This document shows positions 15,981 through 17,213 of a stretch of 17,213 nt of DNA, one piece after another. A program made the translations under genes and the position numbers. The notes beneath the pieces are model-generated. The model searched no databases. It worked only from the letters and a program-made list of their open reading frames with translations, and was not told the DNA's origin. Each line of letters opens with the position of its first letter. Positions within the stretch are counted from its first letter, which is position 1. Source of the stretch: CAVXAE01 sp044225565 (lineage in GTDB: Bacteria; Pseudomonadota; Gammaproteobacteria; Steroidobacterales; Steroidobacteraceae); assembly GCA_044225565.1 (NCBI GenBank), contig JBGAIL010000102.1, positions 1 through 17,213 of the forward strand, in the 5' to 3' direction.

Positions 15981-16988
15981 TCAGTCCGTCTCCGCCCGGA
16001 TCGGCCGGCTCATGAGGTCCCGCACCACTTCCCGGGCCGGACGCTGCTGGTACAGGATGCGATAGATGCCTTCGCACAGCGGCATGTCCACCTTCTCGCG
16101 CCCCGCCACTTCGCGCACCGCTTTCGCGGCAACATAGCCTTCGACGGCCTGCCCGATCTCGGCCAGCGCTGCTTCAGGCGTGCGGCCGGCCGCAAGCAAC
16201 AGTCCGAACCGGCGGTTGCGGGATTGATCGTCGGTGCACGTCAGCACCAGGTCGCCGAGGCCCGCCAGGCCCATGAAGGTGTCCCGGTTGGCGCCCAGCG
16301 CCACGCCGAGCCGGGTCATCTCCACGAGGCCGCGGGTGATGAGTGCGATGCGCGTGTTGGATCCGAACCCCAACCCGTCGGCCAGGCCGGCACCCACTGC
16401 CAGCACATTCTTCACAGCCCCGCCGACTTCCACGCCGATGATGTCGTTGGAGGTATATGCGCGGAAGTGATTCGAGGACACGCTCTGTGCAAGCGCTTTG
16501 GCGAACTGCGCGTCCGGTGAAGCTACGGTCATCGCGGTGGGCAGGCCCGCGCCGACTTCACGTGCGAAGGTAGGACCCGATAGCACTGCGATCGCGCGAT
16601 CGGCACCCAACACTTCGCGCGCGATCTGATGCGGCAATTTGCCGCTGCTCAGCTCGAAGCCCTTGGTCGCCCAGGCCACACGCATCTGCGGCGTGAGAAG
16701 TGGCGCGATGTCTTGCAGCACGCCACGTAACGCATGGCTCGGCACGGCGAGCAGCACATCCAGCGCGCCTTCGATCGCGTTGCGCAAATCGTGCGCGATC
16801 GTCAGCGCTTCGGGAAACTCGCCGTCCGGCAAATAACGCGCGTTGCGGCGGTGTTTCGCCATCTCATGGAGCTGCGGTGCATTCCGTCCCCACAGGCGGG
16901 TGGGCCGGCCGCCGCGCGCGAACTGGATCGCGAGCGCCGTGCCCCAGGAGCCGGCACCCACGACAGCGATCGGCGCGGACTCGGGCAT
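15981..16988 (-). CDS. gpsA: Glycerol-3-phosphate dehydrogenase [NAD(P)+]
   Basis: GpsA reduces dihydroxyacetone phosphate to sn-glycerol 3-phosphate for phospholipid synthesis, in the cytoplasm. The protein (335 aa from the ATG at 16988) begins with the Rossmann motif IAVVGAGSWGTALAIQFARGG, followed by ATKGFE, VLSGPTFAREVGAGLPTA, and the substrate/catalytic stretch GVEVGGAVKNVLAVGAGLADGLGFGSNTRIALITRGLVEM with the catalytic Lys in VKNV, then FMGLAGLGDLVLTCT and SRNRRFG. A TTG at 16994 in the same frame is an alternative start, spaced 5 nt from GAGG; the ATG is spaced 6 nt from GGAA. The gene starts just after the secB stop, the usual secB-gpsA order, and is probably co-transcribed with it. 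Confidence 0.97.
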   Translation of the reverse strand: MPESAPIAVVGAGSWGTALAIQFARGGRPTRLWGRNAPQLHEMAKHRRNARYLPDGEFPEALTIAHDLRNAIEGALDVLLAVPSHALRGVLQDIAPLLTPQMRVAWATKGFELSSGKLPHQIAREVLGADRAIAVLSGPTFAREVGAGLPTAMTVASPDAQFAKALAQSVSSNHFRAYTSNDIIGVEVGGAVKNVLAVGAGLADGLGFGSNTRIALITRGLVEMTRLGVALGANRDTFMGLAGLGDLVLTCTDDQSRNRRFGLLLAAGRTPEAALAEIGQAVEGYVAAKAVREVAGREKVDMPLCEGIYRILYQQRPAREVVRDLMSRPIRAETD

Positions 16989-17001
16989 CGGCAATTCCGC
17001 C

Positions 17002-17213
17002 TCAGTTGCTGGCGGCCTGGCCCTTCTCCGCCGATTGCGCGTATAGCGCGTCGAAGTTCACCGGCGGAAGGAGGAACTGCGGGAATCCACCCTGAGTGAC
17101 CAGATGCGATACCGCGGCCCGCGCGTACGGGAAGAGCACGCTCGGGCAGATGCTGGCGATGGCGCGCTTCAGCTCCGGCTCCGGGAGATTGCGGATGAGG
17201 AACACGCCCGCCT
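17002..17213 (-). CDS. secB: Protein-export chaperone SecB (C-terminal part, 5' end outside window)
   Basis: SecB is a cytoplasmic tetrameric chaperone that hands unfolded preproteins to SecA. About 70 codons are visible, open through the right edge (AGVFLIRNLPEPELKRAIASICPSVLFPYARAAVSHLVTQGGFPQFLLPPVNFDALYAQ), with the conserved CPxxLFPYAR and GGFPxxLLxPVNFDALY segments, ending SAEKGQAASN. An internal GTG at 17205 is not the real start. The stop at 17002 is 13 nt before the gpsA ATG. Confidence 0.95.
   Translation of the reverse strand, partial: AGVFLIRNLPEPELKRAIASICPSVLFPYARAAVSHLVTQGGFPQFLLPPVNFDALYAQSAEKGQAASN

Overview
This is a GC-rich chromosomal segment of a gammaproteobacterium, close to the replication origin. 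Evidence for this is the recF-gyrB pair, the plsC/glyS/glyQ block that lies near recF-gyrB in pseudomonads, a 469-residue type I glutamine synthetase with the adenylylation tyrosine, the NtrB/NtrC pair, and secB-gpsA. The lineage could be near Nevskiales/Steroidobacterales/Xanthomonadales, but that is a guess. dnaA, dnaN and oriC are not in the window.

Layout. 1-671 is the 3' part of recF and carries two parS-like ParB sites (28-43 and 634-649). gyrB (699-3113) follows and overlaps by 8 nt a putative secreted or lipid-anchored phosphodiesterase (3106-4047). A convergent, minus-strand block then reads, in transcription order, Xre/MbcA-type antitoxin (8922-8521), RES-domain toxin (8503-7805), glyQ (7778-6861), glyS (6864-4792) and plsC (4783-4079). 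The 219-bp divergent region 8923-9141 contains an AT-rich antitoxin promoter/operator zone, two NtrC-type enhancer sites and a sigma-54 promoter for glnA. On the plus strand come glnA (9142-10551), a DUF4124 exported protein (10571-11161), ntrB (11214-12347), ntrC (12344-13726) and a small MscS-family channel (13793-14884). On the minus strand are the end of secB (17213-17002), gpsA (16988-15981) and a class 1B-like dihydroorotate dehydrogenase (15889-14909).

How the genes work together. glnA, ntrB and ntrC form the nitrogen-assimilation module: NtrB phosphorylates NtrC, which would bind the enhancers at 8999-9045 and activate the sigma-54 promoter at 9097-9113. glyQ and glyS make the two subunits of glycyl-tRNA synthetase. 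The RES/Xre pair is a toxin-antitoxin module placed directly upstream of these essential genes. SecB and GpsA serve export and phospholipid precursor synthesis; PlsC also acts in phospholipid synthesis.

Most notable observations: (1) the NtrC receiver domain carries what look like two compensating deletions (about 14 nt plus 1 nt) that remove the conserved YxxGA and YLPKP segment, including the conserved lysine, while keeping the gene open; (2) two parS-like sites lie in recF, one against the gyrB promoter; (3) at least four genes begin with a compact module in which a -10 hexamer lies 7-9 nt before the ATG without a well-placed Shine-Dalgarno, suggesting leaderless mRNAs; at glyQ the -10 forms the loop of a perfect 8-bp inverted repeat. 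I found no rRNA, tRNA, CRISPR array, IS element or prophage. No single large unknown system is evident.
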